Notes: generated from the letters alone by a model not told the origin. Shown: positions 1 through 14,500, numbered from the stretch's first letter. The stretch is 64,000 nt of DNA from Fratercula arctica (GCA_947846985.1 CANTUZ010000001.1:34496727-34560726), one strand, 5' to 3'. Program-made: numbers and translations.

Positions 1-1462
1 ACTTCATGAGATTCGCAGAGGCCCACCTCTCAAGCCTGTCCAGGTCCCTCTGGATGGCATCCCTTCCCTCCAGTATGTCAACCACACCACACAGCTTGGT
101 GTTGTTGACAAACTTGCTGAGGATGCACTCAGTCCCACTGTCCGTGTTGCCAGCAAAAATGTTAAACAGCACTGGTCCCAGTACCCATCCCAGAGGAACC
201 TCACTTATCACTGATCTCCACCTGGACATGGAGGCATTGACCGCAAGTCTTTGAGTGCAGCCATCCAGCCAATTCCTTATCCACCAAGTGGTACATCCAT
301 CAGATCCATGTCTCTGCAGTTGAGAGACCAGGATGTTGTGTGAGACAATGTCAGATGCTTTGCACAAGTCCAGGTAGATGATGTCAGTTGCTCTTTCGTT
401 ATCCATCAATGCTGTATCCCTGTTGTAGAAGGCCACCAAATTTGTCAGGCATGACTTGCCCTTGGTGAAGCCATGTTGGCTGTCACCAGTCACCTTCTTA
501 TTTTCCATGTGCCTTAGCGTAGTTTCCAGGAGGATCTGCTCCACAGTCTTGCTGTGCTCAGAGGTGAGACTGAGTGGCCTATAGTTCCCCAGCTCTTCCT
601 TTTCCTTTTTTCACCTTTTTAAAAATTTCCCTTTTCCAGTCAGTGGGAACTTCACTGGACTGCCATGACTTCTCAAATATGATGGATAGTGGCTTAGCAA
701 CTTCATCCACCAATGCCCTCTGGACCTGTGGATGTATCTCATCAGGTCCCATGGATTTGTGCACCCTCAGGTTCCTCAGATGGTTTTGAACCTGATCTTT
801 TCCTACAGTGGGGGGTTCCTCATTATCCCAGTCCCTGCCTTTGCCTTCTGCGCCTTGGGTGGTGTTACTAGAGCACTTGTTGGTGAAGACCGAGTCAAAA
901 CCAAAAAAAAAACTCAAAAAGGTTGAGTACCTCAGCCTTTTCCATATCCTGGGTAACCAGGTCTCTTATTTCCTTCCGGAGAGGGCCCACGTTTTCCCTA
1001 GTCTTCCTTTTATCACTGATGTACCTATAGAAGCTTTTCTTGTTGCCCTTGATGTCCCTGTCCAGATTTAATTCTATATGGGCTGTAGCTTTCCTAACCT
1101 GATCCCTGGCTGCTCAGGCAATTTCTCTGTATTCCTCACAGGCTACCTGTCCTTGCTTACACCCTCTGTAGGCTTCCTTTTTGTGTTTGAGATTGTCCAG
1201 GAGCTCCTTGTTAATCCATGCAGGCCTCCTGGTGGTTTTGCCTGACTTCCTCTTTGTTGGGATGCATTGCTCCTGAGCTTGAAGGTGATCTTTAAATATT
1301 AACTAACTTTCTTGGGCACCTCTTCCCTACAGGGCTTTATCCTATGGTACTCTACTCAGGAGATCCCTGAAGAGGCCAAAGTCTGCTCTCCTGAAGTCCG
1401 TGGTAGTGAGCTTGCTGTGCACCCTCCTTTCTGCCCTATAGGTGGTTGTGATTTCTTTCTCT
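1..1462 (-). mobile_element. CR1 LINE fragment, ORF2 reverse transcriptase region, inactive
   Basis: Read on the minus strand this is the reverse-transcriptase part of a chicken-repeat-1 (CR1) non-LTR retrotransposon, cut by the window edge at its 3' side. One piece of the minus frame at 579-917 contains the CR1-like stretch KSMGPDEIHPQVQRALVDE followed by the region SEVPTDWKR. The reading frame is broken into several short open pieces. At about 80-120 the catalytic FADD box appears as FVNN in the minus frame, so both catalytic aspartates are replaced by asparagine. The element cannot encode a working enzyme. Its upstream (5') limit near 1460 is approximate. The family call comes from remembered CR1 consensus and is firm; the subfamily is not assigned. 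Confidence 0.9.
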
Positions 1463-4400
1463 TTTCTTCTCTCGTACCCCCCATATTTTAAATCACTCAC
1501 CCCATTCCATCCCTTCCCAACAGCAGAACAACATAGTAAGAAAAGTACCTTGAAAGGTTACACAGAGCAAAGTGCGCTAATCTGATAAGCATTTTCATGG
1601 TCTCAGATCTTTCTAGTGCACTGTCTTACCTGTAACAGTGACTGGGACCTGAGGGTTTAGCAAAAATGTAATTACTTTGCTTCCCCCAAATAAGTGATCT
1701 GATTCTCTGATCTAAAACTGGAGTTTCATGGGAGTGTAAGCTAATTTACATGCTTGCTGCCAAGTGATTGTGCTCCCTCCCACTCTTGTGCTTGTTTAGC
1801 TGTTCTTTCAATGCATTAAGTCTTCAGAAAACTACTATTTTTAAAGTATTTTCCCCCTGGATTAATGTGTTGAAATAGAGCAATGAAGGGTCTGAGTGCC
1901 GAAGCCAACAGAAGTGAAGCAGCAGAGCAGTGTTGGGGTAATGGTGGTGGAAGGGGGATGTGGTAGAGTTGCAGCAACTGTTAGTTGTCAGCTTAGGCTG
2001 CTCTGGAATAGGAGTTAAAATATAAGAAATTGCCTAAAATTCTTTCAGTTTTGTTAGTTTGGGTAACTAGATAGTCTCCACTAGTTTGTACACTAAGAAG
2101 ACAGGCATGTCTGCAGTCTAGCCAAGTTCTCTATTTAGTATTTTCCCGTGAAAGGAAGTGATTCCTTCTAGTGACTTCTGTAGCTTTCCTTACTTGATGG
2201 GTAACTTTTCGTATGTCTCCAAACTCATCACTCCTGAATTTAATTAATTTAATGATTAATCTATATTTTTTTCATATTCTTGCCCCACCCCAAGCAGCCA
2301 CTGTCAGTTTGAGCCTTTTCACATGTATGGATTTTGTCACCTTTCTAGTTTGTCAGTTGGAGCTGTTTAAAATACAGGTTATACAAAAAATGTCCTCAGG
2401 CCAGAGTATCACTTTTTCTTTTGTTCTGTTTAACCTTACATTCTACTTATGTTGTAGGATGCAACAGCACACAGAGCTGCAGGACCCTCTTAGCTAACTC
2501 AGAATCCCTGAAATACAGCACAACCTTCTCCTGTATTGAATTGCTTGACTTCTACCTTTTTGAATTTAATTTGCCATTGTTTTGCTGCTTACCCAGTTGA
2601 AGTGTTTCTGAAGCTTCCCAGTCCTTCCTGATTACTCTCTCATCTGAAGGTAGTTTCCGCTCTGCTTCCTGTGTCTTGTTACAAAATTCTGTGACCTGCT
2701 GTGAGATGAGGACTCTCCTGAAGGCCTTTTTACAAATACGTATTTTTAGTTGATTCTTTTCCATGTATTACCTAATTTGCTGGCAAGTTTATGTCAGTCA
2801 TAGAACTTGCCTTTGCATTTCTGTGGAATGTTTGATGGATCCCAGGTGAAAACAATTGTGAGCATAAGCATTTTAGCAGAACAATTAACTTCCAGTTAAA
2901 TGCAGCTAGTGCAAAACGAACAAAGCGCAGAGGGAAAATTTGCCACATATGGCTAAGCAGGTGATAAAGAGGGAAGACTTTAGCTGTTCCTGCCTCAGAG
3001 AGAATTGCTGTGGTGGGGAATTCTTTGCTGGCAAGGCTGGTGTCTTTGCCGTGCAAGGGGGCAGAAGTACACCGGTATGTTTTTCTGTTCCTTGCTCATG
3101 TAAGGATCTTAATCTGGAATGCTAACAGCGATGAGCTTCCTACTTGTGCTCATTACTGACTGACAGGCCCAGGGTACTACAGCAAGCTTTCCGTGACCCA
3201 CCTACGGTGATATCTACATATGGCTTGACGTGATGAATTGTTAAATGTGCAATGTTTCTATTTTATAAAATAACATTAGGAAACAAGATTTCTTTCACTT
3301 AACCATGAGACTAGACACATGTGGTGTTCATTAATTTGCCTTAGATTGAAAAAGCGAGGTGATCTGTTACTTTTCAGTATGTTATGTGGATTTAGGACAA
3401 TTATAATCAAACTTTCTTGGTTTTTTTTGCTGTCAGTGCCTAATGAATTTAATAAAGGTTTAATGTGCCAATTTTTTAAAGAAACATCTTAGTAGGTACT
3501 TTTCTTACATTCCAAGAGTTAGTAGATGATTGGTAAGTGAAGACCCAGTTAGGTTTTCTGAACTAGAAAGTTGTTAGTAGAAGTTGTTGGTAAGTTCTTT
3601 GGGAGAATAATACAATTATAGAGCACACAAAAAAAATTATTTTGCCTCAAATTGTAAAATGTGCTGAGCTGCAGGGGAAGAGGCAGTGAGGGGGATCTTC
3701 TAGGAAAATAGGGCAGATAACACTGGACCTTTCTTTTAAAGTTTACATTGCATAGTTGAAAAGAGAGTTTCTCACCTGCTGCTGAAAGTCAGAGGCTGGA
3801 TCAGTGGAGATTTGACTCAGTTTCTCTTTGCTTAGACTCTGAACTAATTTAATTTAATTCCTCTTTTGATTAATAAACTTTGTTCCCAGGTGCAAAACTT
3901 AGCATCCATACCCTAAAAAGTCTCCTAAATTTTAAAATTATAGATTAAATTAGATTGCAGGGAAGCTCTGGAGCTCATCTAATTCCATGCCCTGGCCAAA
4001 GGCAGTATTAACTTTGAACTTATGTGTGTTTGCTCAGATCCTTCTACTGTTGATTTCCAGGTATCTCCAAGGCTGAAGATTCTACAGCCTCTTTAGGCAA
4101 CCAGCTCCACTGTTTGACCACTTTTTTAGTAAATAATTTACCTTCTCTAATCAGAACTTACTTTGCAGCGTCTTGGGTCCTTTGCCTCACTTCCTTTCCC
4201 AGTGTACTTTTGAGAACAGTCTGCCATCAGTCATCTTGAATACCCTAAGTGTACATTAGATAATTGAAGACAACCCTTGGATATCCCAACAGAACCCTTT
4301 GACAGTTAACTTTGGTTAACTCCATCTGAAAATAGGAATCTTCTTTCCAGGATTTGTTAGGATTGTAGAAAAGACAATGCAGACAGTGACTGATTCTATT

Positions 4401-5521
4401 GTAACGTCAAGACAGCCATATTATTTGAATTTTTACTTTTTTCTATCAGGAACTGAGAGGTTACATAAGTGTTATGTAGCTTAAAATTTAGGTAACTTTT
4501 AAGATTACTGTTGGGGATGGCAGAATAAAGGGGAAGAGGAAGTGGCTTGAGAAGTGGCATAGCAATTTTAAGACCTAAGGCACACCTTAAAATTGATGTA
4601 CGTTTTATATTTGAAGGGGTTGGGGTGAATACTTTGCGTAACTGCAGTGGAGTCACACTTACGTGCATGTTTGCTGGGAACTCTTCTTTCTTTTGAACCT
4701 CTTCAAGCCCTCTGCTGGATAGTTGACTGTGTGAACTCCCTCGGTGTGAATTCTCTCTACTGTAAAAGGATAAAAAGTTTAGCTATTCCTAGTAGTTGGT
4801 CAGTAACATTGCCACTTTTTTATTTTCTTGACTGTGAGAGATTTTTCTGGGAATTTTGTTGAAATAAGATGATTGCTCCATTGTTACACTACTTCCTTTA
4901 TTTCTATCTGGAGAGCTTGCTTCCTAGAATATCACGGTCTTAGTAAACTTTTCTGTGATTTTGATTCAGAGAGTGGAATGACCACCTACGTATTCCTAAC
5001 ATTCCTGAAACTTCAGATGTGTTTATAAAGTTTGTGTAAAACCAGCAGGAGAAAATACTTTGTGTTTGTGAAAACTTGCGCAACTTTTTCCTAAGAACAG
5101 ACTGTCTCCTCTGATATTTCTGTAGAGAAGGAAGCATATGACTGTTTGAAAAAATAATTTTAAGAATAATGGAAAAATATATAAAACTGTACTTTTTGCT
5201 TTCTCAACAGTTATATAGAGGTTGAGCAGACTGGAAAGCGATAGTGTATTTGGGTCAATTCAAAGAAAATTGAGTGTCCTACAAATTAATTTGGAGTTAA
5301 TTAAATGTAACAGAGTTAAATAGTAGAGTTGTGTAAAAATATTTAAAGTTTAACTGGATTGACAGGTTACAAGAAGATACTTGGGAATAATACTATTTTT
5401 TAGTAAATTGATGCCAGTTTGGGATGAATTTGTTCTAGTTGGCAGTTGTGAGGAATTGTTCTTTATGCAATACGTGTAGTTCTTGAAGAGTTTTAATGTT
5501 ACTGTGTTTGATCTCTTCTAG
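1463..5521 (+). other. SUGT1: Inferred SUGT1 intron upstream of the first visible exon
   Basis: No exon could be recognised here. The next SUGT1 exon at 5522 starts in mid codon and encodes the end of the TPR-CS linker, so the TPR exons must lie to the left of the window, and this stretch is taken as intron. The sequence is AT-rich with short T runs and one old CR1 fragment (3955-4260). I looked for codons matching the TPR motif of SUGT1 and saw none. A small missed exon cannot be excluded. Confidence 0.6.
3955..4260 (-). mobile_element. Old CR1 3' fragment
   Basis: The plus strand resembles the reverse complement of a CR1 3' end: phrases equivalent to 'ctcatctaattcc', 'gtatctccaaggctgaagattctacagcc' and 'ccactgtttgacca' follow each other in consensus order. 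It is heavily diverged and the terminal octamer repeat is lost. It is an old insertion inside an intron with no visible role. Confidence 0.75.
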
Positions 5522-5575
5522 ATGTAGATGATACCTTTAGTATTTGGATTAAAAGATGTGAAGAAACACTAAATG
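5522..5575 (+). CDS. SUGT1: SUGT1 exon, end of TPR-CS linker
   Basis: Acceptor ...ctcttctag and donor GTAAGA bound 54 bases. The exon starts with two bases of a split codon and encodes [17 protein letters not shown] plus the first base of a split codon. It corresponds to human ...ANFSVWIKRCQEAQN, which lies between the TPR and CS domains. Confidence 0.92.
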
Positions 5576-8500
5576 GTAAGAAAAACCACACTTACTTGAT
5601 AAGGGGTTTGATATGCCCTGTGCTTTGGAGCTGTGTTGTGTTTTTCAAAGATTTACAGCTTATCTCTAACTTAGAACAAACCAAATTTTTGTTTTTAAAA
5701 AAAAAAAAGTCACTTTTTCCTATCTTCTGTTTCACTCAGACTATACATCCTGAACGCTTCTATGCCTCAGATTTAAAGGAACACAAGTACTGGGGTTTTG
5801 ATGTAATAATTAGCTGTTACAGAGGAACACCTATTTAAAGTCCAGACAATCGTAATTAATTTTAACTCGCTTTCATATACAACTGCTAGCTAATTTTAAC
5901 TGTGGAAGCATGTATCAACTTGCTCTCTAAAACCAGCATCAAAATCAATTTTTAAGTCTTGCAGACGTAAAGTTGGAAAGAGGTGGAAATTTGGGAATTT
6001 TACTCTGATTCCGGACACTCTGAGAGTGCCTTAGTCAGGTGCTAGTTGCTGCTCTGGTGTCTTATCTGTGGTGGTGAGTGAGTGTGAGTATAGTTTCCCT
6101 TCATGCCTTCCTACAAACTGATATCCCTGGCAATGAACTCATCCACCTTGCTTAAACTGCCTGTGGATTTTAATGGGGTACAACACAATAACTGATTTAA
6201 TTTTTTTCCTTCACCTGTTGTGACTTCCCCCCTCTGTGTCGTGCGCACTGGAGAATGGGGCAGTAGAAATAATACAAGTTCACGTCAACCTCTTGACTAA
6301 GGAGAGGTTGGAGAGAACCCGTCTGTGTTGTATAGGAATGAACAAATTTTCTGCTTCGTGGTACATTTTTGCCAGGTTTATTTTTATTTGGAGAAATAAG
6401 ATAAGTGACCGGTATGCACGGTCTTATTTGCAAAGAGTTATCTTGGGTGACAACTTTCTTTGCCCTTTCAAGGAAAGAGGTTAGAATACATGTTTTTCTC
6501 TAATGTCGTCATTACTTTTTGCAGTGTTCGTCTGGTTCAACTCAGTTGTCCTGTTTCATCTTGAATATTCATCCCTGTCTTTTCTTTTTTTGAGCCATTA
6601 TCTTAATTCTCTAATAGTCCAGGAAAAAAAATAACATGGAGTCATAGAATACCAGGTTGGAAGGGACATCAAGGATTATCTGGTCCAACCTTTCTTGGCA
6701 AAAGCATGGTCTAGACAAGGTGACCCTGCACCCTGTCCAGCTGAATCCTAAAATGTTGGGGAACCCACCACTTCCCTGGGGAGATTATTCCAATGGCTGA
6801 TAGTTCTCATTGTGAAAAATGTTCCTCTTGTGTCCAGTCAGAATCTCCCCAGGAGTAACTTGTACCCATTACCCCTTGTCTTTTCCACGTGACTCCTTGT
6901 GAAAAAGGAGTCGAAAGAAAGAAAAATAAGAAACAAAAAAAAACCCCAACCCCCAAACCTTTAATTTCTTAATTACAACTTAATGTTCTTCTTTTTATTA
7001 ATCTTTATGTCTTTTTAGCAGTACACATTATAAAGAAGCAGAGGGAAAGATTGTTTCTTTTCAAACATTTAATCTGAAATAGTTTAGGAAAAAATATTTA
7101 GAAGAGGAAATACTGAGCAATGGTTTAGATTGAAGTATTTACAGTCTTATTAAGGCTGTGTAAGTGAATTTTTCTGCCAGGTTTCTTTCTCATTCCCCAG
7201 TTGCGTTGGCCTAGCAGGAGATACAGATTTGATGACAACTTTGTGCTATTCCTATGGATGGATGATAAACCTAGTACAGACTTGCAGGAAGGGATTTTTA
7301 AAACTTTTGTATGTTGTGATGTTGCTTTCACTATAAAAGGTTTCTGATAAACGAGGGAAAGTAGTGGAAAGTTTGTTCCTTCTGTTAATCGGAACATGCT
7401 CTATATTACAGTTGTTTCTTTGCTCAAGTTGCTGATTGAAGTCTGATTAAAAAGTAGGTTGTCATAAAAGCAAAATACTAGAGGTAGAACTGACATGTTT
7501 TTAACTCGTTACTGTTGAGAGTGGAATAAATGCAGAATGTCTAGAGTAACCGAGAAAAGCTAGAATAAATGTATGCCATGTGAGTTCAATATGTCTTTTC
7601 TGAAAGTGCAACTTTCCTTTCTTTCTGCAGCATCACAGACAGAAGCGGTAAGATGTTTTCCTGAACATGTTTATAGTTTCGATTTCTTTGTTAAGCTAAA
7701 GCATGGTTCTAAACCTCAGTGGCTTCTTACAGTTTTCAGGCTTTAATCTTCTCTATTTCATGCAGTTCTGAAGGATTTAACTTTTCTTCTAAATGTGGTT
7801 TTTTATTTGAGACCAAGGTTGCAAAATTTGAGCCCTGAAAAATTTTAGGAATGGCATATAAATCTGGCAATTACAGTGCACTCATTGAAGTAAATTTTAA
7901 CTTTCTTGCTTCTTAATTCTACAGATTAACCAGCTCATCTTGTCAATACTAACTTGCTTGTGACTGCTGGAAAGTAACTTTGTTTTCCAGTAGCTTGCAG
8001 GTGGTTTGTGCGGAATTTTTTCTGCTGTAACTTGTTCAGCTTTTGGTTTTCTTTTTTATTGGAAATCTTCAGAAGTGGTGTTGAAATTGATGCCCTCTTT
8101 TGTTTTTTTTTTTTTTTTTTTGAGACAAAAATGGGAATTTGCATTGCATGTTCTGCTCCCTCTTTCATAGTAATTTCCATTTTTTACATTTTAAGAATAG
8201 GATAGAGGAGGAAAGTGTACAGGAAATATGGTGGGTGTACGTAAAGAATATAAAGACTGATCTCACAGTTAAAAGGTTTTTATGTTTAAAAGTTATACCT
8301 AAGTTCTCAGATCTATTTCAGGTTTCCTTCATGACTTTTAGATTAGCAACGTAGCCACTGCGTGTCTTTCAGGTATACTTCTTTTCCGGGAAGAAAATGA
8401 GTTAAAGCTGAACTTCCTGCTATTTATAAAGATGTCTTACCAATATATTCTGAGTTATAGACTGACATGTTTAATGTAAACTGAAACTCTTTAATTCTTA

Positions 8501-11500
8501 ATCTGGCATAAATGGCTGGAAGAACAGTGAAGAGCTTTACCTCTAAGTTAATGCTCATGCATAAATCAAGAAAAGGGCAGCAATCAGTATGAAAATAATT
8601 TGTGTATTTGGAAGTACTTCATGGTATATTTTCACTCACACTGATGTAACTTTCTTTCCAATGGAATATGCTTCAACTAGAATACACCGCAGCAACCTCT
8701 GCCACCAAAGATCAAGTAAGTTGACTTTAGCTTTACTGTGGGAATTAAAATAATTGACATGTAGCTATTCTTTGGCTTGGGGATTGGAGAAGCAAGATAA
8801 TTCGTTTTCTGTAGCTTGAGAACATGACATTCTAAGTGAAATGTATTTCAAACTGTGACATTGCTTCTGTCCAGACTGAATTGTACTTTCAGGAGATTAT
8901 GCCTACTGGGAGAGTGGGGAATGGAGTAAGCATTTTGGATTCTGTTTCTAATTCTCATGCTGAGCTTAGTTCAAAGACTGGCCCATTGTGCCTAGTATAG
9001 GTAATGTTTTTGAGATGCTGTTAAGATCCTGAACTAAAAAATGCCATTTAATTTATAGAAGGCAAGCAATATTATGCATTGGTTAAGAAAGTGACCTAAT
9101 TTTGACATGCTTCTTGATTAAAAATGATACTTTGTTCTTTAACTATTTGTCAATTCTGCAACTGCTCTGTTAGAGGAAGGGGAAGAAATGTTATTTTCTG
9201 TGTCTTCCCTCATTAAACTACACAATGCACTTTTCCAGCTTTTGGTGTTCTTCTGTACGTCTCTTTGCAGTCGGTTTTTCTTCTTTCTTAATTTTTTTTT
9301 TTTTCTTTTCAGGTATGACTGGTACCAAACAGAATCTCAAGTAATTGTGACTATAATGATCAAGAATGCGCAGAAGGATGATGTCAGTGTGCAGTTCTCA
9401 GAGAAAGAGGTGATTTGTGTTGGTTATTGATACATGTCCCTAGATTCCCTAAGATGCAGTAATTAAACCAGTGAATGTTATCTGCTGCAATAGCATGAAA
9501 AAAATGGTACAAGAGGTCCTGTGTCTAAGCTTTTTTATGTACAGTTATGCTGTAGATGTGTGTACACCCAATCAAGTGAACTGGGATCTGTTGTCCCAGC
9601 AGCGTCCATGGGATTTATACACAAGCAGTAGTGTAGTGTGCATGCTGCAAAGGAAACATCTGGGTTTTGTCTGCCTGTTTGTTTGGAGGGGTGGGGGAGA
9701 AAGTGATCTGGACTTAAAATATTTGAGTATGCATACATCTGGAGTAGGAATGGACAGAAGCAAGGTATTCTAAAAATATGTAAGAATGAGTAATTCCTTG
9801 CTTTAGGACAACTATAGAAAAAGAATGAATGTTGGTGGGTGGGTTTTTTCTTGGTTTTGGCATTACTAAGATTGCCAATGGCAGCAACATATATATTTCA
9901 AGGAGGTGCAGTAATCTACTGTAATACCATATGCGGTACTGATGATCATGTTCAATTTAGCTGAGAATATTGAAGAATTAAGTTCTTATTTTCAACTAAG
10001 TTGCTACTTCATGAACTACCACAAGTACTCGGTTGTTACTATCTGCTTTAGATTGTTAAAATTGTGTGAGCACTTGCCACATAGTTTGCGTGTATTAGAA
10101 GGGAAGTTGTGAATTGTTTTCATGTTCCATTATTAATGTGTTGAGACTTCATTTGCCATATAATTCTTTAGCCAAAGAATGCAGATCAAGCTGACAAGAT
10201 AATAGGCTTTTTGAGTGCTTGCTGGCTAAGAATTGAAGTCTCCTGTTCATTTTCTAGTGTACTTTAGAAACACCTTATTCAATAATGCAGTAATGTAATG
10301 GCATCATCTGAAATTCTGACACCTGATGCTTTAAGTGCCCTAGTGAAGGGTCATTAATTTAATCACTTAATCTTGGTGCCAAATGACAGTCCTTTACTTG
10401 GAAATGGAAAACTGCTCACAAAGATGACCAGAGATGTGTTTTCAACTGTTAACAGATGAATGCATCAGTGAGACTTCCATCAGGTGAAGACTACAACTTA
10501 AAGCTTGTTCTTCTTCATTCTGTAGTGCCAGAGCAAAGTACATTTAAAGTGCTTTCAACAAAGGTAAGCTTCTTAAAGTGTAAATTATTTCTTTGACTGT
10601 CCCTGATGTTGAAAACGCTTCTGCTCTATTGTCTTGTCTCTCTGCAACAGTCATAATATCTTACTTTTCATATAGAATTGCTTTTTCTTTCTTCAGGGTG
10701 CCTTTCAGCCAGTGGAAGGCTTTCTAAACTTGTGCAAAAATCAGAAATAGTAATATGATGGTGCTTACTGAAGTGCAAATGACAGTTATATTGAGGATGC
10801 TTTTACTTCTTACTGTAGAAAGAAGACTGGCCTTCACTCTTACAATTAAGGTATTGGGAAAGTATGAACACCCTTTTACTAAACTTTTAGGAGCCAATAT
10901 TGCCTTTTGAAGCATTGTTATCTTTGTGTGCCCAAGAAATAAAAGTCAGACGTTGAGGATTTCAGTGTTGAAATAATTCTTTACACTTTCATGACCTTCT
11001 CTTGCTGGTAAAGGTTAGCCATACAGTTAACTGTTCTTGGCTTTTCAAGAGGGTGTATTCTGTGCTGTTCCTGGAAATAGTACTTCAAGTGCTGGGAGGC
11101 ACTTGAAAATCACATGGTGTGAGAGAGAATGCTTTTGTCTCAGAGTTTTGTTTCTTTTACATTACAGGTATAGAAAAATAAGAAACTGACTGGTCTGGCA
11201 TACCATATATTGTCAGTACAGTGCATAGACAGACATATGCTTTGTCCATAGAGCCAAACACAAATCTCTGAAGCAGGAATGTATTGTTGATTCGGTCCTT
11301 GTATTTCAGCAGTGGTTCTGCAGAGCTTTTGGAAATTCCTTTGTGTTCTCTTGTTCCATTTTACCTGTTCCTTTCTCAAAAAGGTACCTATAATAGTTCT
11401 TTCATCATTTCAGGGAAGAGGGATTTCAAGATGACAGGAGAGGATTGCCATAGAAAGCTGGTCTTGTTTTTCCACTCCTGGCTCTAAGGAAGCTGGGCAG

Positions 11501-14500
11501 GTTATGTGGTTGAGTCACGTGAGCTTTTACGCTGTGGGAGATGAAAGGAGTGCCCAAAGTATGTAGGAAATCTGCTAGTCTATTAGTATTTGTATAAATT
11601 TGAGTGGAATGGGCATGGACCTTGTCAAGAGGAGTAACTGTGAGGTGTCCTGTTTGCTTTATGTTCCTGTCTAGCTTATGTTATACTTTTAATTTGTCTT
11701 GAAGTGTACCATTACTTTCATGAAGCATCTGCACTGTTGATATGAACTCGACTTTGTCTTTCTATGCTACGTCTCTAGCCTGGATTAATTTCTGGAATAA
11801 TCTCTAGTAGTCTGGAGCCTGATTTAGACTGAGGTTTATAAAGTGGTGTGAAAGCTTTAGTTTTGTTCAGGCAGTGTCTGAATTGTAAATATTTTGCATT
11901 TGTTTCCAAATGTTACTGTTCCTATGTAATTGTGAAAGAATATTTTTGAGACTAAATGGGATGAGAGAGAACGCAGGAGGTGATCTAATAGCAGAATGCA
12001 GTGCTTCAACACGTTCTTGCAGAAAAGAACAATATAAGGACATCTGTGAAAGCGTAGTGAAGGAATACAATTTAAATGATGCCCCAGCTAATTCTGGTTC
12101 TGACCAGCAGATGGAGTCTGGCTGAAGAAAAACATTTAAAAGCAGGTCTCCGTTAAGCATGCAAAGACTTCTTTAAAAGTTTAGAATATTTTACTTTGAA
12201 AAACATTAAGCACTTCAAGGGAATAGTGTGGCCTTAGCGTTTGAATACTAGAAATTCAGATTTATTTTCAACAGTTTTGTGTATGTACTTTCTTCTTATA
12301 AGCGGTGTGGAAAATACACAGTTATTACTTTGAGTAAACTATCTTATTATTTAGAAATTATTTTGTACCGTTTACATGGAGTCCTTTTGTAAGGACTTGG
12401 AAAGAAAGACATAATCTCGTTATCTTCCCAATTATATGAATTTTTTACTATACACTCCTAAAGAAATTGTATTTTCGTGGGTTAGGAGCAGCTGTGGATT
12501 AATAATTTCAGATAAGAATAGCAGCATGTTTTCACACTGCTTTATTTTGTATTGCTCCTTTGAACGTGTGAGCCACATTGCCATTAGCATCATGTAGTCT
12601 TCACTGGGCAATGAAGAGTCTCGTCTTTCTTTTCCAATTATATGGGGAAATATATGGGGAAACAGAGTCAAATATATGGGCAGGTTATGTGGTGGATAGT
12701 TCAGGTTTCCCATGAACTTCATAAAACTAATAAGCGTAATGGATAGAGGATGAAACAGCAGAACTAGCAGATAGTAGAACAATCCTGTGTGTTGGTAACT
12801 AAGAGAAGCTGGAGAGGGTTTTCCCAATACTGCTTGAAAATTCAGCATCACTTGAGAGATGCAAAGGAATAACGGTAAAGATGCAAATTCAGGAGGAGAA
12901 AATAGCCTCAATTATATTTGCAGAATTACAAATTCTAAAATAACTACAAAGAGCGAGCAGACAGAACCTACAGACTCTGGGATTGATTCTCAGAATGTTA
13001 ACAGTAGTGAAAAATGCAATTGATGCCTTAAGAATCGGTTCTTTACTAGCAATGAAATAGAAATTATACCTTTCAATAAGTCCGTGCTGTGTCTAGCTCT
13101 GAGATACAAAGTCTCTGTTTGGAAAAGAACAGAACTAGCAAAGGGTACAGAGGTAGCAGAAATAGACGTTTGGAGGTGTTTGAATGGTTTCTGTATGAGC
13201 AGGAGTAAATTAGTGTTCGTAATCTGCAGACTTTTGACTTCAAGCTGTGAGTTAGAAGAGGTAAAACACTTGAGTCCGACTCAAGAACAGCATAATGTGT
13301 AGGTGAAGTGCAGTTTTGAAATAAAATCTTCATTTATTTCTTTATGCATTCTGGTATTGTATATTCTCTAGTTGTCAACAGTTTTACAGATGATACAGAC
13401 TGCCTTTAGTAGTGGCTGTACGTATTACTGCCATGCTTGGAGACTTTTTTTTTTACCTAATTCAAAATTTGCTATTTAATAGATAACGCTACTTGCAAAA
13501 TCAGCTTTTTATTATTATTATGAATGTTCTTGCTCACATTTAGTCATGAGTTACTTAGAATAACCCTGTGTTGTTCAACATATAATTCTCATGATCTGAG
13601 GCCTCAACCTAATGTTCATGTGGGAAAATGCTGAATACAACTGTATTGAGTCCTATTGAGGGAATTGCTATATGTGCATGGCATTTTTTTTTCTTGTCGA
13701 TGAAGAGCACAGTTGATAGATCATAGTTAGAATAACTAGATCAATTGACGTTATTGGTTATACTCCTCATGTCAAAGGTGTCTGACTGTAGTGATCTGAT
13801 AAGCAAAAAAAGTAACAGCAGCTCCAAAAAGCACTGTATAAATTTGAGATTTGTGTCTTACAAATGGAAGCTGATATGGTCTTTGTTTGTAGCATGACTT
13901 TGTACACAATAGGTAGGATTTTGTGTATTTTGGTGGTCATTCCTTAGGAAGAAGTTCTTTGCAATGAGGGTGGTGAGACACTGGAACAGGTTGCCCAGAG
14001 AGGTGGTGGAGGCCCCATCCCTGGAGAGACATTCAAGGCCAGGCTTGATGAGGCTCTGAGCAACCCGATCTAGTTGAAGACGTCCCTGCTTACTGCAGGG
14101 GGGTTGGACTAGATGACCTTTAAAGGTCCCTTCCAACCCAACACATTCTATGATTCTATGATCCCCAGTTGTGTTCATGTGTCAGGTGAAGTGGGGGAAA
14201 AACTGTGCCACACTGAAAACTGTTTAACAGGAGGAAGGTAGCCTTTAGTGATGCAATTTGGTTTTTTTACTTCTTTCCAGAAGAGGGAGCCAAAATGTAA
14301 AGGCTGGAGCAAGTTCGCTCTCAGGAAGTTGCCTGTGTGTAGTTATCCTGTAGCTCAGGGTGCATAATATCATCGTGCCCCCTTCATAAAAGGAAAAAAG
14401 GCATAAAAACTTCAAATGAATGGCTAAATACGTTCAAGACAAAGCTATCTGATCTGTCTCTCTCCAGAAAATACGGCAGGGAAGTAGAAATGCGTAAATA

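Noticed and set aside
8103..8121. Poly-T run as a possible retroposon tail
   Set aside because: No retroposon body or target duplication beside it; treated as simple sequence.
12432..12911. Minus-strand frame of 159 codons in the large SUGT1 intron
   Set aside because: No recognisable motif, no splice or start context, and hydrophobic low-complexity content typical of T-rich intron sequence. Taken as chance.
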